From the NCBI GenBank assembly GCA_024305405.1, contig JAKNDB010000088.1:1382001-1446000 (forward strand): a stretch of DNA of 64,000 bases. Reading direction: 5' to 3'. The position numbers and the translations under genes were made by a program. Positions 63,961-64,000 of the stretch are shown piece after piece. The DNA comes from Dirofilaria immitis. Its lineage: Eukaryota; Nematoda; Chromadorea; Rhabditida; Onchocercidae. Positions within the stretch are counted from its first letter, which is position 1. Each line of letters starts with the position of its first letter. The notes beneath the pieces were generated by a model that was given only the letters and a program-made list of their open reading frames with translations, had not been told where the DNA came from and did not search any database.

Positions 63961-64000
63961 GCCCACATTTTTTTTTCAAGTTTGAGCTTGCTCATCCTTT

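Noticed and set aside
1..64000. tRNA, rRNA, CRISPR or intact transposase genes
   Set aside because: I looked for cloverleaf-type blocks, conserved rRNA stretches, regular direct repeats with unique spacers, and DDE or reverse-transcriptase motifs, and found none I could support by eye.

Overview
The window looks like nuclear DNA of a nematode, most likely a filarial or other spirurid (clade III) species. The base composition is extremely A+T-rich. Introns are GT-AG with nematode-style TTTTCAG acceptors. Genes are made of many short exons separated by long noncoding stretches rich in simple repeats. An intron also carries a fragment that reads like the bacterial GTPase Der, which fits a lineage with present or past Wolbachia. 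There is no operon-like bacterial layout, and I recognised no tRNA, rRNA or CRISPR array.

Layout: (1) 1-3838, plus strand, 3' part of a HMG-CoA synthase gene. (2) 4812-7704, minus strand, a five-exon metallophosphoesterase of the MPPED1/MPPED2 family, convergent with the synthase. (3) 7705-19669, a 12 kb gene-poor stretch with microsatellites and minisatellites. (4) 19670-23229, minus strand, a nine-exon two-HMG-box protein resembling the N-terminal part of Pol I factor UBF. Its fourth intron holds the Der-like fragment and a second unexplained open frame. (5) 23230-30574, intergenic, with a long inverted repeat and a 96-bp tandem repeat. (6) 30575-52983, plus strand, a Jagged/Serrate-type Notch ligand in 16 exons over 22 kb, including an intron of about 12 kb. 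(7) About 56050-62640, three diverged copies of a unit encoding glycine-rich secreted proteins. Copy A is on minus, copy B on plus, and copy C on plus is decayed. The 5' flanks of A and C form a recent inverted duplication. (8) 63400-64000, an unrecognised possible exon region.

Most single-gene functions are ordinary (mevalonate pathway, phosphodiesterase, nucleolar/HMG-box factor, Notch signalling). The unusual items are the DOS-containing Jagged-type ligand in a nematode, the UBF-like protein, the bacterial-like insert in its intron, and the rearranged glycine-rich gene family. In every well-resolved gene at least one exon junction or exon interior is short by a single base, often in a homopolymer or before a GT donor. 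This pattern suggests assembly indels, so apparent frameshifts should not be read as pseudogenisation without raw-read support.
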